Of a stretch of 64,000 nucleotides of DNA, positions 62,477 to 64,000 are shown piece after piece. Every line of letters starts with the position of its first letter. Positions within the stretch are counted from its first letter, which is position 1. The stretch is taken from NCBI GenBank assembly GCA_946807835.1, contig OX327697.1, positions 19,726,001 to 19,790,000 of the forward strand, read 5' to 3'. This stretch comes from Ailanthus altissimus. Its lineage: Eukaryota; Streptophyta; Magnoliopsida; Sapindales; Simaroubaceae. Position numbers and translations under genes: made by a program. The notes below the pieces were generated by a model. It worked only from the letters and a program-made list of their open reading frames with translations. It searched no databases and was not told the DNA's origin.

Positions 62477-64000
62477 CTTTAGATATCAAAATATCCAGTT
62501 ACTATGTAATTAAATATTAAATTAATAAAAAAAATTGAGAAAAGAACAATTAAATCCAAAATACTGAGAAAAGAACAATTGAGTCCCCAAAGTCTTGTAA
62601 AAAGGATAGTTTAGTTGCTCTGTTTTTGAAGATATCGAAATACACCCATCGCCATTAGCAAATGACATTTGATTTCACAACCATGGGGTAATATCATTTA
62701 TTCACCATTATTTAAAGAAAGACATGATAGGTCAGATAGGTAGCACATGTAACCATCTTGTCAAACAACACGTGGCATAATCTGACTTGTACAAGCTTTT
62801 GACGCTCAAAAGATGAAGAGATCATCTTCATTTAACTCCTTTCAACTGTTCGAGAAATACAAAAAAACTTCCCTCTCCATTACATCCCCAAAATTTTGAA
62901 ATATCAATGACCATTAAGGTAATGGGTTTTGACGAACATATACACTATTGTAGTCCTGATTGTTGTAGTTCAATAGCCTTAGAAAATGTTGTATGTACCA
63001 AAATATTTCATAGACCACTACTACTAAATAAGAAAATTTAATGTTACTGCTATAGTACATTGGCTCATGAAGAAATAATTGCTTAATCAAACTTGAACTT
63101 TGTGAAATTGCTTGGAGAGTGCTACCAAAGGCAGTGGATACTTTTGGTAGTTGAAGTTGAGGTACTCTTTTTTTTGTATGTTTACACCACCTAGTAGGTA
63201 CCTAATGTCTCCAACTATCTATAGCACCAAAAGTGGGAGTTCAAAGTCTATAAAGAAGTTATTTCAAAATTCAAATAATGATGATGATGATTTAGTCCAG
63301 TCTGATTTAAGTCAACATAAGCTCAATACTCAACCACATGCCTAGTTTAGTTCAAAACAAGCCTACATAAGCCTAATATTCAACCACACTGCCAAGTCCA
63401 AGCAAGTCATATGACAGTATTTGCTTTGCCCCAAACAAAACTCACAACAATGTCTCATCCTAACCAACAGCCCCAGATGAAATTCCAAAATCTCAAGTCT
63501 TTTAAGCATCACCCTCGTCTTATATTAGCCCACCTCATACAAGCAACCTTTATATTAACCCACCTTATACTAGCTAAAGTTCTAGAATCTCAAGTTTTAC
63601 AAGCATCACCCTTATCTCATACCAGTCCACCTCATACAAGCTCACCTCATACCAACTCGTATAAATAAACACAAACATACAGACACAATCACAAGAAGAC
63701 AACTTTTATGAGGCAGTTTGAACATGCAATAATTGTGAGGACAACTAAGAAAGACAACAATGGCAATTTTGTACTAATCTTTATGATTATTTAACATTAA
63801 TAGATAAACGGACATGGTCATGCCATACTTTCCAAGATGATATCATCAAATGTGATAACGTGACCAATAATATGTCAGAGTCTTGGAATTGTTGGCTTAA
63901 TAGCTACAAAGACATGCCTGTTTTAAGCATACTAGAGTTCATAAGAAAAAAATAATGAGAAGATTGTAGAAAAGACTAAAAACAGCTAGAACTTGGATTG
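62477..64000. other. Intergenic, no gene supported
   Basis: Short frames only. 63411-63668 is open for 85 codons but is low-complexity and built from a direct repeat (separate entry). Nothing recognisable from 63670 to the edge. Confidence 0.5.
63484..63655. repeat. Imperfect direct repeat, period about 105 bp
   Basis: Two copies of a block running AATCTCAAGT, then AAGCATCACCC, then CCACCTCATACAAGC, starting at about 63488 and 63590, with smaller CACCTCATAC units inside. The open frame across it is a by-product of the repeat. Confidence 0.55.

Noticed and set aside
63411..63668. 85-aa plus-strand frame
   Set aside because: Made of imperfect direct repeats with low-complexity His/Pro/Ser content; no start context or splice partner.

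Overview
The window is nuclear DNA from a flowering plant, most likely a eudicot. It is very AT-rich, the genes have several exons with GT-AG introns, and single-copy genes are separated by decayed transposable elements. Bacterial-type operons, rRNA, CRISPR arrays and convincing tRNA genes were not seen.

Four protein-coding genes can be assembled exon by exon: (1) a small SEC14/CRAL-TRIO-like protein (+, 12410-18050, 3 exons, 250 aa); (2) a small unrecognised protein with an MGCGKS N-terminus typical of N-myristoylation and a possible PP1-docking motif (+, 19002-19526, 2 exons, 116 aa); (3) L-galactono-1,4-lactone dehydrogenase, GLDH, the last enzyme of plant vitamin C synthesis (+, 24745-35105, 6 exons, 600 aa, all key residues present); (4) a 61-aa cysteine-rich transmembrane (CYSTM) protein (-, 37070-36680, 3 exons). 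Genes 2 and 4 are fragmented so finely that simple ORF calling misses them or reads them in the wrong frame.

The rest is mainly mobile DNA. 0-9.4 kb: a diverged dispersed repeat (second copy at 40.2-41.9 kb), a block with Ty3-like ends, and a Mutator-like transposase relic on the minus strand. 27.9-32.9 kb: a decayed Ty1/copia element inside GLDH intron 3, same orientation as the gene, with a duplicated 3' end. 45.7-55.0 kb: a second decayed Ty1/copia element on the minus strand with LTRs of very unequal length. 58.6-62.5 kb: a PIF/Harbinger element on the minus strand (transposase plus MYB/SANT-like partner), itself split by an LTR-like insertion. 55.6-58 kb is an extremely AT-rich tract with foldback structure.

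The four genes share no obvious pathway; the layout is ordinary plant gene neighbourhood. I found no convincing new multi-gene system. The best candidate for something undescribed is the small MGCGKS protein; the best structural oddities are the composite copia 3' end in GLDH and the stop codon sitting on the catalytic Glu of the Harbinger transposase. All homology statements come from reading motifs by eye.
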